Shown here one piece after another: positions 18,948 through 28,081 of a stretch of 64,000 bases of DNA. A program made the translations under genes and the position numbers. This DNA is from Candidatus Pantoea gossypiicola (lineage in GTDB: Bacteria; Pseudomonadota; Gammaproteobacteria; Enterobacterales; Enterobacteriaceae): the NCBI RefSeq assembly GCF_008632075.1, contig NZ_VWVM01000004.1, forward strand, positions 1 to 64,000, written 5' to 3'. The notes under the pieces were generated by a model. That model saw only the letters and a list, made by a program, of their open reading frames with translations, did no database searches and was not told the origin of the DNA. Numbering within the stretch: the stretch's first letter is position 1; the number at the start of each line of letters is the position of its first letter.

Positions 18948-19436
18948 ATGTCGGAAAAAATATCGCTAACAATGCAGGTCAATGGTCAGTCGCAACAGAT
19001 GCAGATCGATCCGCGAGTTACTCTGCTCGACGCCCTGCGCGAGCATCTTAATCTGACCGGCACCAAAAAGGGCTGCGATCAGGGACAGTGCGGTGCCTGC
19101 ACCGTACTGATTAATGGTCAGCGGGTGCTGAGCTGCCTGACGCTGGCAGCCCAGGCGGATGGTGCTGACGTCACCAGCATTGAAGGACTGGCTTCCACCG
19201 AAGGTGAATTGCATCCGGTGCAGCGCTGCTTTATGGAGAAGGATGCCTTCCAGTGCGGTTATTGCACGCCGGGTCAGATCATGTCTGCTGTTGCCTGCAT
19301 CAAAGAAGGTCATGCCGGTTCTGAAGATGAGATTCGGGAATATATGAGCGGTAATCTTTGCCGTTGTGGCGCTTATCCGCACATCGTCGATGCGATTAAA
19401 CAGGCCGCTGCTGAGATGGCGAAGGAGTCCGCATGA
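18948..19436 (+). CDS. paoA: aldehyde oxidoreductase 2Fe-2S subunit (PaoA-like)
   Basis: The 162-residue protein has the two [2Fe-2S] clusters of the xanthine-oxidase family: a plant-ferredoxin type Cys set (KGCDQGQCGACTVLING...LSC, about residues 42-64) and the alpha-helical set (CGYCTPGQ and CRCGAYP). It passes electrons between the Mo and FAD subunits. E. coli PaoA is about 229 residues with a Tat signal, exporting the complex to the periplasm. This one starts MSEKISLTM and lacks any Tat leader, so the complex is probably cytoplasmic. The stop overlaps the next start by 4 bp. Confidence 0.9.
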   Translation: MSEKISLTMQVNGQSQQMQIDPRVTLLDALREHLNLTGTKKGCDQGQCGACTVLINGQRVLSCLTLAAQADGADVTSIEGLASTEGELHPVQRCFMEKDAFQCGYCTPGQIMSAVACIKEGHAGSEDEIREYMSGNLCRCGAYPHIVDAIKQAAAEMAKESA

Positions 19437-20425
19437 ATGAATTCAGCTGGAAAGTTGCGCAGTCACCTGAAGAGGCTGCCACTCTGAAACAGCAGCCCGG
19501 CAGCCAGTTGCTGGCGGGCGGCACGACGCAGCTCGATCTGATGAAGTGCGGCGTCTTCACGCCTCCGCAGTTAATTGGCATCAGCGGGATAACGGCGCTT
19601 AAAAACCTGCAATTTGACGACGAAAAAATCACTGCCGGTGCACTGGTGACCATGAGCCAGTTGGCCGACCATCCCGCCTGCCAGCAGAATGCACCTGCCA
19701 TCTATGGCAGCCTGTGGCAGGCTGCATCCCCGCAGATTCGTAATATGGCGTCATTGGGCGGGAATTTACGCCAGCGCACCCGTTGTAACTACTACCGTGA
19801 CCCGGCAACGTTCCCGGCCTGCAACAAACGCAATCCCGGTTCCGGTTGCGCCGCCCTGGATGGCGTTAACAGCAATCATGCGATTCTGGGTGCCAGCGAC
19901 AGCTGCATTGCGGTCTATCCCGGCGATCTGGCGGTTGCGCTGGTGGCGTTTGACGCCATTGTCGTTCTGCAGAATCAGCAGGGCGAAACCCGCCGCATCG
20001 CAATTGATGACTTCTTCCTGCTGCCGGGCGACACGCCTGATCGTGAGCACGATCTGCGCGATGACGAGATCATTGTGGCCATTGACGTGCCACAAACTGA
20101 GTCACTCCGGCACTCACACTACCTCAAAGTCCGCGACCGCAGCTCCTATGAGTTTGCAGCAGCCAGCGCGGCCGCAGGCTTCACGCTGGAAAACGGCGTG
20201 ATGCGTGACGTGCATATCGCGCTCGGCGGCGTCGCGACCAAACCCTGGCGCGTCCGATCGGTCGAGCAGGCGCTGGAAGGGCAGCCGTTTAATGAAGAGA
20301 GGGTGTTTCAGGCGGCAGAACGGATTATTCAGGAGACGCAGGCGCTGACCCACAACGCGTACAAAGTAAAACTGGCACCGCGAGTCATTGCACGCGCGCT
20401 AATGGCAGCAGGAGAAACCGCATGA
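19433..20425 (+). CDS. paoB: aldehyde oxidoreductase FAD subunit (PaoB-like)
   Basis: The 330-residue FAD subunit has the FAD-binding LLAGGTTQLDLMK segment (about residues 24-36) and RNMASLGGNLRQRTRC. It carries the extra Cys-rich insertion (CNYYRDPATFPACNKRNPGSGC, near 120-145) that in E. coli PaoB binds an additional [4Fe-4S] cluster. This places it in the PaoB branch rather than with ordinary XdhB or CoxM proteins. It overlaps both neighbours by 4 bp. Confidence 0.92.
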   Translation: MNEFSWKVAQSPEEAATLKQQPGSQLLAGGTTQLDLMKCGVFTPPQLIGISGITALKNLQFDDEKITAGALVTMSQLADHPACQQNAPAIYGSLWQAASPQIRNMASLGGNLRQRTRCNYYRDPATFPACNKRNPGSGCAALDGVNSNHAILGASDSCIAVYPGDLAVALVAFDAIVVLQNQQGETRRIAIDDFFLLPGDTPDREHDLRDDEIIVAIDVPQTESLRHSHYLKVRDRSSYEFAAASAAAGFTLENGVMRDVHIALGGVATKPWRVRSVEQALEGQPFNEERVFQAAERIIQETQALTHNAYKVKLAPRVIARALMAAGETA

Positions 20426-22731
20426 GTGAAGTAAACGACAAAGCGCGTCCGGATGTGATCAACGCGAACTCAGCGGCAGACACCCGGGTTGAAGGCCTGG
20501 GCGCTGCCCGCTCGCGTGGCGATGGTAAAGTGAAAGTTACCGGTGAAGCGCGTTATGCGATTGAACATCAGCCGGAAAATCCACTCTACGGCGTGGTGAT
20601 CCAGTCTACGGTTGCCAGCGGCCGCATCAGCCGCATGTCGACGGAAAAGGCGCAGCAGGCCGCAGGCGTGCTGGCGGTGTATACCCATCTGAATACGCTG
20701 AAGATCAACAAGCCCACGGCGATTGCCGATGGCGGCGCGGCGCAGTCAACCTACACCCCGATTCAGGACGATGTGATTATTCACAACGGTCAGAATATTG
20801 GTCTGGTTGTCGCCGAAACGTTTGAGCAGGCGACCTATGCCGCCTCGCTGGTGGAAGTTGAATATGAAACGTCCGATGCACTGATTTTTGCTACCGATGA
20901 GGGCGTGGAGCCGAAACCGCTCCCGAAGCAAGATATCGATATCGGCGATGCCGAGTCGGCTATGCAGCAGGCTGAGGTACGCCTGAGCCAGCGTTACACC
21001 ACTCCGCGTGAATACAACATGCCGATGGAGCCGCACGCCTGTGTGGCGGAGTGGCAGGATGGGCGCATTACCGTCTGGGAGCCAAGCCAGTGGGTAGCCG
21101 GCGCGCAGGTGGAAATTGCCGAATGGATGGGCATTGAGGTGGAAAACGTGCGGATCATCTCACCGTATGTCGGCGGTGGATTTGGCTCTAAGCCGGTGCC
21201 TTACACCCACGTTGCGCTGGCGACAGTCGCCTCGCGGGCACTGCAGCGCCCAATCAAAGTGTCACTGACCCGCCCGCAGACGTTCACCGGGCTTGGCGGG
21301 CGTCCGGCGACCTCGCAGCAGCTGGAGCTGGGCGCATCGCGCGACGGCAAAATCCAGGCGATTATCCAGCGCAGCTTCAGTGAAACGTCACTCATCGACG
21401 TCTTTGCCGAGAACTGCAGCAAAGTCACCGCCCGCATGTATGCGGTAGGCAATGTCTCCGCCCGGCATCAGGTCAGGCCAATCAATACCGTGACGCCAGG
21501 CTGGATGCGCGCACCAGGTGAAAATCCAAGTGCCTTTGGACTGGAAGTGGCGATGGATGAGATGGCCTATGCCCTGAACATCGATCCGCTGGAGCTGCGT
21601 CTGCGCAACTGGGCAGATAAAGATTATCAGCTCGACCTGCCGTGGAGTTCTCGCCGTCTGAAAGAAGCCTATCAGAAAGGCGCAGAAGCCTTTGGCTGGG
21701 ACAATCGCATCATGACGCCGCGCTCAATGCGCGAAGGGCGTGAACTGATTGGCTGGGGCATGGCCTCCGGCACCTATCCGGTCAACAAACTTCCTGCTGA
21801 AGCGAAAATTATCCTGACGCCGCAGGGCAAATTTGTGGTGCAGTGCGGTGGTGCAGATATCGGCACCGGGACCTATACCATTCTGGCGCAGACCGCTGCG
21901 GACATTCTGGGTGTCGCCTCTACCACCATTGAAGTAGAGCTGGGTGACACCGAGCTGCCGCGCGCGGGTGTAGCGGGCGGATCGCAGCTGGCGGGTAACG
22001 TGACCGCGGCGGTGAACGACACGGCCAAACGGATGCGCGATCAGCTGCTGAAGCTGGCCAGTGAACTGCCACAGTCGCCACTGAAAGGCACGCCTGCGTC
22101 TCAGCTCACGCTGAAAGGCAACGGGGTACAGCATAATCAGCGTAGCGATCTCGCCGTTTCCTTTGCTCAGCTGGCGACGCTGGCCCCGGCGGAGAGTCTC
22201 ACCGTGAAAGGCGGCACCTTCCCGGACGATATGTCAGAAAGCGAGCGCGACAAGATGGTGCGTAATCTTAATGACGGCACCCGCCCCGAAAAATTCTCTG
22301 CCCATAGCTGGAGTGCGCAGTTTGTTGAGGTCCGGGTCGATGAAGATTTCGGTACCATTCGGGTTAAACGGATGGTGGCAGCGCTCGACAGCGGTCGTCT
22401 CTATAACCCGAAACTGGCGCGCAGCCAGTGGATTGGCGGCATGATCATGGGGGTGGGTCAGGCGCTGATGGAGGAGGGCATCGTCGATCCGCGTAACGGT
22501 CGGGTAATCAATAATAACCTCGCAGACTACCTGGTGCCGGTTAATGGCGACATCCCGAGCATTACGACCATCAACGTGGGCGAGCCTGATTTCGAGGCGA
22601 CCACAATGGGCGGCAAACCGGTGGGTGAACTGGGTATTGTCGGCGTTGCGGCAGCGATCAGTAATGCGGTGTTCCATGCCACCGGCAAGCGCGTGCGCGA
22701 CCTGCCGATTACGCTCGACAAGCTTATCTGA
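20422..22731 (+). CDS. paoC: aldehyde oxidoreductase molybdenum subunit (PaoC-like)
   Basis: The 769-residue subunit is the large molybdopterin-binding subunit. It shows the YVGGGFGSK and GGADIGTGTYTIL cofactor loops, MRAPGENPSAFGLE, and the GKPVGELGIVG region holding the catalytic Glu near the C-terminus (about residue 737). It ends RVRDLPITLDKLI, very like PaoC. The MCD-type cofactor is expected. The enzyme oxidises a range of aldehydes to acids, likely a detoxification role on plant-derived aromatic aldehydes (inferred). At the N-terminus about 30 residues precede the GAARSRGDGKVKVTGEA start of the usual fold. Confidence 0.92.
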   Translation: MSEVNDKARPDVINANSAADTRVEGLGAARSRGDGKVKVTGEARYAIEHQPENPLYGVVIQSTVASGRISRMSTEKAQQAAGVLAVYTHLNTLKINKPTAIADGGAAQSTYTPIQDDVIIHNGQNIGLVVAETFEQATYAASLVEVEYETSDALIFATDEGVEPKPLPKQDIDIGDAESAMQQAEVRLSQRYTTPREYNMPMEPHACVAEWQDGRITVWEPSQWVAGAQVEIAEWMGIEVENVRIISPYVGGGFGSKPVPYTHVALATVASRALQRPIKVSLTRPQTFTGLGGRPATSQQLELGASRDGKIQAIIQRSFSETSLIDVFAENCSKVTARMYAVGNVSARHQVRPINTVTPGWMRAPGENPSAFGLEVAMDEMAYALNIDPLELRLRNWADKDYQLDLPWSSRRLKEAYQKGAEAFGWDNRIMTPRSMREGRELIGWGMASGTYPVNKLPAEAKIILTPQGKFVVQCGGADIGTGTYTILAQTAADILGVASTTIEVELGDTELPRAGVAGGSQLAGNVTAAVNDTAKRMRDQLLKLASELPQSPLKGTPASQLTLKGNGVQHNQRSDLAVSFAQLATLAPAESLTVKGGTFPDDMSESERDKMVRNLNDGTRPEKFSAHSWSAQFVEVRVDEDFGTIRVKRMVAALDSGRLYNPKLARSQWIGGMIMGVGQALMEEGIVDPRNGRVINNNLADYLVPVNGDIPSITTINVGEPDFEATTMGGKPVGELGIVGVAAAISNAVFHATGKRVRDLPITLDKLI

Positions 22732-22774
22732 ACCGGTTCCTGACCTGCTGCCAGCAGGCCGGACTGTGGTTATG

Positions 22775-22804
22775 CGGGCGCGGGCTAAGCCTGCGCCCGT
22801 TTTT
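22775..22804 (+). terminator. intrinsic terminator between paoC and mocA-like gene
   Basis: An 11-bp stem (22775-22785 with 22789-22799, one G-T pair) with loop TAA is followed by five T. It lies 20 bp before the next gene, so it probably reduces read-through to the maturation genes rather than ending the operon completely. Confidence 0.8.
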
Positions 22805-22825
22805 CACGCATAGCGGAGAAAGAGA

Positions 22826-23392
22826 GTGAAGATTGCGCTGATTGTACTGGCCGCCGGGCTGAGTCAACGTTTTCGCCAGCAGGCGGGCGGGCATAAGCTG
22901 CTGGCTGATCTTGAAGGCAAAGCGGTATTGCAGCGCACGCTGGAGCAGGCCGCTGCCAGCGGGCTTGACCTGTTCGTGGTGACCCGTCCCGACGCACTGG
23001 CAATCCAGTCGCTTTGCTCGCGGGCGACTGTCGTGCTGTGCGACAGCGGCGGGCTTGGCGAGTCCATCACGGCGGGCGTGAATGCCAGCCGTGACTACGA
23101 CGGCTGGCTGATTGCGCTGGGCGATATGCCGTTTGTGACGCCCGAAAGTTACCGCGCCGTCAGTACCGCGCTGGCGCATGCGCCGATCGTCAGGCCATTT
23201 ATTGAGGGCAAGCCGGGCCATCCGGTGGGTTTTCAGAATCACTATTTCCCAGTACTGAGCACGTTACAGGGCGATGCCGGACGCCAGGCGATAGTGAAGT
23301 CACAGGCCGTCCCGCTGGAGCTTCACGATCGCGGTTGCCTCTGTGATATCGATTTCCCTTCTGATCTGCAGCTGATAAAGGAATTTTCATGA
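22826..23392 (+). CDS. mocA: molybdenum cofactor cytidylyltransferase-like protein (MocA family)
   Basis: The 188-residue nucleotidyltransferase begins at GTG 22826 after a GGAGAAAGAG site. It has the GT-A/NTP-transferase loop LAAGLSQRF (residues 8-16), the metal-binding GDMPFV near 97-102 and the GHPVGF substrate loop near 133. MocA converts Mo-MPT to the cytosine-dinucleotide form needed by PaoC. The gene lies between paoC and the XdhC-type gene, fitting a chaperone role for this enzyme. It overlaps the next gene by 4 bp (ATGA). Confidence 0.88.
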   Translation: MKIALIVLAAGLSQRFRQQAGGHKLLADLEGKAVLQRTLEQAAASGLDLFVVTRPDALAIQSLCSRATVVLCDSGGLGESITAGVNASRDYDGWLIALGDMPFVTPESYRAVSTALAHAPIVRPFIEGKPGHPVGFQNHYFPVLSTLQGDAGRQAIVKSQAVPLELHDRGCLCDIDFPSDLQLIKEFS

Positions 23393-24372
23393 TAACGCTG
23401 GATCAACGCGTGATTAATGCAGCACTGAGCAGTTGCCAGGCGGGCCAGCAGGTCTGGCTCTGCACGGTGCTGCGCACCTATGGCTCTTCGCCGCGCGCAC
23501 CCGGGACACTTATGACGGTTAACGAAACCGGCGCGTATTGCGGATCGCTGTCAGGCGGTTGCATCGAAGAGGACTTTCTGGCGCAGCTGGCGGCGGGGGC
23601 GTATCGCGCCAGCAGTCAGCGGGTACGCTACGGTGAGGGCGGGATGCGTCCTGACGTCAGCCTGCCGTGCGGCGGCAGTCTGGAAATCGTCATTGAGTTT
23701 TTGCCGCCCGATGATGCCACGCTGGCGCTGCTGACGGCGATGCAGCGTGCGCTGAGCGGGCAACAGCCGCTGGTAAAAATAATACGGCCAGGCGAGCGCG
23801 CGCAGTGGGAGGCGATAGCCGCCGACAGGAGGCTGCCCGCACTGGATGCCAGCGAGCAGCAAATGTTATTGCCGGTAGGCGCGATTCCGGAACTCCTGAT
23901 CGCGGGCTACTCCAGCGTGGCACATGAGTGCATCCGGCTGGGACAGATGCTGGGCTTTCACGTGCGGGTCTGTGAGCACCGACCGGAAATGCGAACGGAG
24001 CTGGAAAGTCACTTCAGCGACGCGGATAACGTGACGCTGGTGTCACAGCATCCGGCGCGCTGGCTGGAGCTGAACGGGGCGCACGCCGCGGTGGCGATTG
24101 TGGCACTGACCCACGATCCGCGCATTGATGACCTGACGATGATGGAGGCGATTGCAACCCCCGCATTCTACATCGGCATCATGGGTTCGGCGAAAAACAG
24201 TGAGAAACGACGGGCACGTCTGCAACAGTTCGCCGGGATGGATCGGGCCGAGCTGGACCGCATCCATGCGCCCATCGGCCTGCCTATCGGCAGCAAGACC
24301 CCGGCGGAGATTGCGGTGTCGGTCATGGCCGATATCGTCCGGGTGAAGAATAACGGGCAGTCAACTGCCTGA
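23389..24372 (+). CDS. paoD: XdhC-family Mo-enzyme maturation factor (PaoD-like)
   Basis: The 327-residue protein has the N-terminal XdhC/CoxI domain with GSSPRAPGTLMTV and GSLSGGCIEEDF, and a C-terminal Rossmann-like domain (IAGYSSVAHECIRLGQMLGF, then THDPRIDD and the YIGIMGSAKN segment). PaoD binds the sulfurated MCD cofactor and inserts it into PaoC. The gene ends the plus-strand paoABC-mocA-paoD unit. It overlaps by 12 bp, tail to tail, with the minus-strand binding-protein gene. Confidence 0.9.
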   Translation: MITLDQRVINAALSSCQAGQQVWLCTVLRTYGSSPRAPGTLMTVNETGAYCGSLSGGCIEEDFLAQLAAGAYRASSQRVRYGEGGMRPDVSLPCGGSLEIVIEFLPPDDATLALLTAMQRALSGQQPLVKIIRPGERAQWEAIAADRRLPALDASEQQMLLPVGAIPELLIAGYSSVAHECIRLGQMLGFHVRVCEHRPEMRTELESHFSDADNVTLVSQHPARWLELNGAHAAVAIVALTHDPRIDDLTMMEAIATPAFYIGIMGSAKNSEKRRARLQQFAGMDRAELDRIHAPIGLPIGSKTPAEIAVSVMADIVRVKNNGQSTA

Positions 24373-25503
24373 GCCCGCCGTCTTCTCAGGGGCCAGCCGA
24401 TAAAGATAGCTGCCGGAATAAGGGATAGGCAGGAAATTACGAAACAACTGCTGTAACGTCTGCTCGGGATCGACGTCGCGGAACAGCTGCGGATAGAGCG
24501 TGGTAGCAAAGAATTCGGTCGCTACGACGTGCCACGGACTCAGGTAAAAGTTGTGCCAGATAGCTCCGGTATGCCCCTCCCGTAGCGCGGTCAGCTGCTT
24601 CAGCGCATTCTGCTGACCGGTCAGTGCCAGCAGGCTCTGCCGGGTCTGCAGCGTGGTGACGGCGGGGCCGAGCTTCAGCGCGCTCACCTCATCGGCGCTG
24701 CCGGTGCCGGTGGCAAAGTAGTACTCCGGCTGGGCCACAATCACGCTCTCCTCACTCAGCCGTCCGAACACGCCTTTGATCTGCTGGCTGGCGATGTTAT
24801 TGCCACCAGCAAACGTCAGCAGCTCACCCAGATTGCCATTCACCGAGGTGACGCAGCATTCGCTGCGTCGTCCAAGATGTAACTGTAACAGCACGGACGG
24901 TTTCGGGCCGTGATAATCCGCCAGCCGATCGGCAATGCGCTGCATGTGGCTGCGGTAGAAGTGATTAAACTCAGCCGCGCGCTGCGGCTGATTTAGCACC
25001 TCACCCAGCAAAGTGATGCTGCGCTCGGTGTTTTTCAGCAGATTAACCCGCAGATCGATCTTCACCACCGGGATATGCGCCGCAGCGAGCATCTTCTCCA
25101 GCACGGCGCTGTTTTCACTGTCGCGCGCCAGCTGCGGCAGGATCACCACATCGGGTTTAAGTGCGATGACCTGTTCGGAGTTCATATCGTTAACGCCATC
25201 CAGCCCCACCACGGGAATCGTCTCCATTTGCGCAAACTGGCGGGCAAAAATCTGCCAGGTTTGAGGATCGTACTTTTTCAGATCCTGCGGCCAGCCGACA
25301 ATATGCTGCAGCGGATTACCGGGCGTCAGCAGCGCGACGCTGTAGAGCATCCGGCTTTCACCCAGCACAATGCGCTGCGGATGGTCGGGAATCGTGACCT
25401 GGCGACCGGTGATGTCGGTCAGTGTTCGGGCATGTGCGCCAGCACTGAACAGCATCACGGTGATCGTCAGCAGCACTGCGCGTAGCGAGTTAAAATTCAA
25501 CAC
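24361..25503 (-). CDS. siderophore ABC transporter substrate-binding protein
   Basis: The product is about 380 residues, of the FepB/BtuF-type cluster A-II fold. It has a signal peptide (LRAVLLTITVMLFSAGAHA) then RTLTDITGRQVTIPDHPQRIV, the usual start of Fe-siderophore binding proteins, and a NGNLGELLTFAGGNNIA segment. I place the start at the GTG 25503 or TTG 25500, overlapping the receptor stop; a GTG at 25539 would add 12 more residues. It follows the TonB receptor in the same direction and is probably co-transcribed. No permease or ATPase gene lies nearby, so it must use transport parts encoded elsewhere. Confidence 0.85.
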   Translation of the reverse strand: MLNFNSLRAVLLTITVMLFSAGAHARTLTDITGRQVTIPDHPQRIVLGESRMLYSVALLTPGNPLQHIVGWPQDLKKYDPQTWQIFARQFAQMETIPVVGLDGVNDMNSEQVIALKPDVVILPQLARDSENSAVLEKMLAAAHIPVVKIDLRVNLLKNTERSITLLGEVLNQPQRAAEFNHFYRSHMQRIADRLADYHGPKPSVLLQLHLGRRSECCVTSVNGNLGELLTFAGGNNIASQQIKGVFGRLSEESVIVAQPEYYFATGTGSADEVSALKLGPAVTTLQTRQSLLALTGQQNALKQLTALREGHTGAIWHNFYLSPWHVVATEFFATTLYPQLFRDVDPEQTLQQLFRNFLPIPYSGSYLYRLAPEKTAGSGS

Positions 25504-27610
25504 GGGCCTGTACCACCAGGTTACGGGTTTCGCCTTCACGGACGCGCAAATTGCCGCCGCTTGAACTGTAGTAGTGCTGGTTAAACAGATTATTGATATT
25601 CAGACGCAGCTGGGTTTTTTCACCGAACAGGCGGTTGTTCCATACCACGAAGCTGTCTGCCACTACATAGTCGGGCAGGGTGAAGCTGTTATCAGGATCG
25701 CCCGCACGGCTGCCGACATAGCGCGCACCGCCGCCGAGCCTGAACGTGCCGGGCAGGGCGGTGATCTGCATATCATGACTCAGATAGAGCGCACCGGCAT
25801 GACGCGGCGCATTCTGCAGGCGATTGCCGTTGTTATCCGGATTCACACGGTCGCTGACGATCTCTGCCTGATCATAGCTGTAGTTCGCACTCAAATCCCA
25901 GCCGGGTGCGATTTCACCGTTAAGCTCAAATTCAGCGCCGCTCGAACGGGCTTTATCAATCGCTCGCGTGCTGCCATTGATGTTCAGCGACATCGCTTTT
26001 TCATCAATCCGGTAGAGCGCCACTGTTGCCAGCAGTGTCGGCGATAGCTGCCATTTGCTGCCGACTTCCCAGCTCGTACCCTGTTCCGGCTTGCCAACAT
26101 TACCGTCATCATCCACATCGGTGGATGGCGTAAACGATTTGCTGACGCTGGTGTAGAAAGAGAGGTCAGGCGTGAGTTTGTAAATCACCCCGGCCTGCGG
26201 CAGAAACTTATTGCCCTCATCGTTCAGAATTTCTGACTGGGGATTAACGCCGCGGGAGGCGCGCTGTTCATAATGCTGATAACGGCCGCCCAGCACCACT
26301 ATCCAGTCCTGTGTGAGTGAAATACTGTCTTTGGCGTAGAGTGATCGGCTATGAATACGGTTCAGGTTGTTGGCCCCGGTAGTGTTTTCAGTGCTGTCAT
26401 CTGTAACCGGTGACAGCATGTCATAGTCGGGATTGAAGTAGTTGAACTGGCGGTTGACCTTACCCTGATACTGATGGGCGCGATAAGTCTGATTCATCTC
26501 ATAATCAGTGCCTGCCACAAGTGCATGTTGCATGCCCAGAATCTCCGGGTTGCCCAGCAGATCCCAGCTCACATATTTGGTTTTGTGGTTAAATCCGCGA
26601 TTGGCATCGGCGCGACGAGTCACCACGCCCGTGCTGGCATTGACCGCCGTTACGCGCACCTCATTGTTGTCATAGCGCCGTTGATTCCAGCCCAGGGTGA
26701 GCCGGGTGCGCCACTCATCATTAAACTGCCAGTCATAGTGGGCATTCAGCGTTTTGTTATGGCCCCAGGCGTGGTTGGCTTTGTCATCCAGACGATCTTT
26801 GTAAGCAATATCGATCGGCCTGCCGTCGATAAAGGCCGTGCCGCGGTCGTAGGGAATGTCATAACGGTAGTCGGCATAGCTGATCAGAAAGCTGGCCTGC
26901 TCGCCAAACCATTGCAGAGAGGGTGCCAGCAGCGTGTGCTCTTCGCTGCCAAAGTTGCGCCAGTAATCCTGATTCTGCTTTTCGGCGATGAGCCGGAAGG
27001 CAAAACCATTGCCCAGCGGGCCGGTGACATCCAGCGTACCTGCACCGCCACCTTCACTGACATAACGTCCGGTAACGCTGGAGTGCCAGCTGTATTGCGG
27101 TTTTTTGCTGACCACATTGATAATGCCGCCCGGATTCTGAATGCCATACAGTAGCGAGGAGGAGCCTTTCAGCACCTCAACCCGTTCGGTCGTGGCATCA
27201 AAATTGAGCCCCTGACTGCTGCGGATGCCATCCCGGTAGACCGACCCATCAGCGTTACTGCCAAAACCGCGTCGTACAAAGCCATCTTCGGTACCCGCCA
27301 GCGTGTTGGCCTCTGAAACGCCGCTGACAAAGCGCATCGCATCCGCCAGTGAGCTGGCCTGGAAATCCTCCAGCTGCTGTTGTGTCACCACGCTGACCGA
27401 TTGCGCCTCATTGAGTCGCGCCGTCGGCATTTTGCTGGTAACGCTGCTCTCGCTGGCGCTGTAATTTCCCTCTGAGTTAGCATCGGCGGTCACGGTTATA
27501 TCCGAGGCGCTGTCGGCGGCTGCATTGACCTGCGGCATCATCATGCTTCCGCAAATCGCCACGACCAGAGCGGGGTGCCGGGCCGGATATCGCGAGTCTC
27601 TGTTTTTCAT
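25490..27610 (-). CDS. TonB-dependent siderophore receptor
   Basis: The product is about 706 residues from ATG 27610 (MKNRDSRYP). A signal peptide ends near VNA, then ITVTADAN, a TonB-box-like stretch. The plug domain (SVVTQQQLEDF...VLKGSSSLLYGIQNPGGIINVVSKKP) precedes a 22-strand barrel ending in ARVEF with terminal Phe. The length and ending fit ferric hydroxamate-type receptors such as FhuE, FoxA or FcuA, but the substrate cannot be fixed. It transports Fe3+-siderophore across the outer membrane with TonB-ExbBD energy. Fur-like boxes lie upstream. Confidence 0.93.
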   Translation of the reverse strand: MKNRDSRYPARHPALVVAICGSMMMPQVNAAADSASDITVTADANSEGNYSASESSVTSKMPTARLNEAQSVSVVTQQQLEDFQASSLADAMRFVSGVSEANTLAGTEDGFVRRGFGSNADGSVYRDGIRSSQGLNFDATTERVEVLKGSSSLLYGIQNPGGIINVVSKKPQYSWHSSVTGRYVSEGGGAGTLDVTGPLGNGFAFRLIAEKQNQDYWRNFGSEEHTLLAPSLQWFGEQASFLISYADYRYDIPYDRGTAFIDGRPIDIAYKDRLDDKANHAWGHNKTLNAHYDWQFNDEWRTRLTLGWNQRRYDNNEVRVTAVNASTGVVTRRADANRGFNHKTKYVSWDLLGNPEILGMQHALVAGTDYEMNQTYRAHQYQGKVNRQFNYFNPDYDMLSPVTDDSTENTTGANNLNRIHSRSLYAKDSISLTQDWIVVLGGRYQHYEQRASRGVNPQSEILNDEGNKFLPQAGVIYKLTPDLSFYTSVSKSFTPSTDVDDDGNVGKPEQGTSWEVGSKWQLSPTLLATVALYRIDEKAMSLNINGSTRAIDKARSSGAEFELNGEIAPGWDLSANYSYDQAEIVSDRVNPDNNGNRLQNAPRHAGALYLSHDMQITALPGTFRLGGGARYVGSRAGDPDNSFTLPDYVVADSFVVWNNRLFGEKTQLRLNINNLFNQHYYSSSGGNLRVREGETRNLVVQARVEF

Positions 27611-27785
27611 TTTTCTTTTCGTGTCTGTTTCTGGCAGTTTCTGAAGCAAATTCGCCCTGATGACTGGCTGTTATACAGGGCTTCCCTGGAGGTGGTCTGC
27701 AATATGCAGCGCTATAAGCAGAAGAGAACGGCATTCGGTTTCAGACATCATTATGTTGCCCGGACGACAATGCTTCTCATCTGTA

Positions 27786-27802
27786 ATTGATAATCATTCA
27801 AA
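27786..27802 (-). promoter_or_regulatory. Fur-like box upstream of the receptor gene
   Basis: TTGATAATCATTCAA at about 27787-27801 contains GATAATCATT, close to the Fur consensus half-sites, about 180 bp upstream of the receptor start. Iron-dependent repression is expected for this class of gene. Confidence 0.55.
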
Positions 27803-27905
27803 CATTCGGTAGTGTAGTAGTAAATATAATTTGAACAGAATTTACTACATTTTTGCCGTATCGATTTTTAATGGCTCACAGTTCAGGCGACTGATTTATT
27901 TTATT

Positions 27906-27926
27906 GAAAATAATAATTATTATTTC
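27906..27926. promoter_or_regulatory. palindromic Fur-like box
   Basis: The inner 18 bp (27908-27925) form a perfect AT-rich palindrome (AAATAATAATTATTATTT), which fits the NATWAT-type Fur repeat. It lies between the divergent receptor and RpiR-type genes, about 155 bp from the latter, and could affect both. Confidence 0.55.
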
Positions 27927-28081
27927 ATGTCGAGATGACAGGATATTTTTAAACCCTATCATTTGCAGGTGAAATCCAGCATGGCATCACGCTTTCACTA
28001 CATTTTTTACTGTGAAATGTCCTCCATTAACCCGATCGGTAATAAGCCTTTCGGACCTGTAACGCGAGCAGCAGGAACAAC

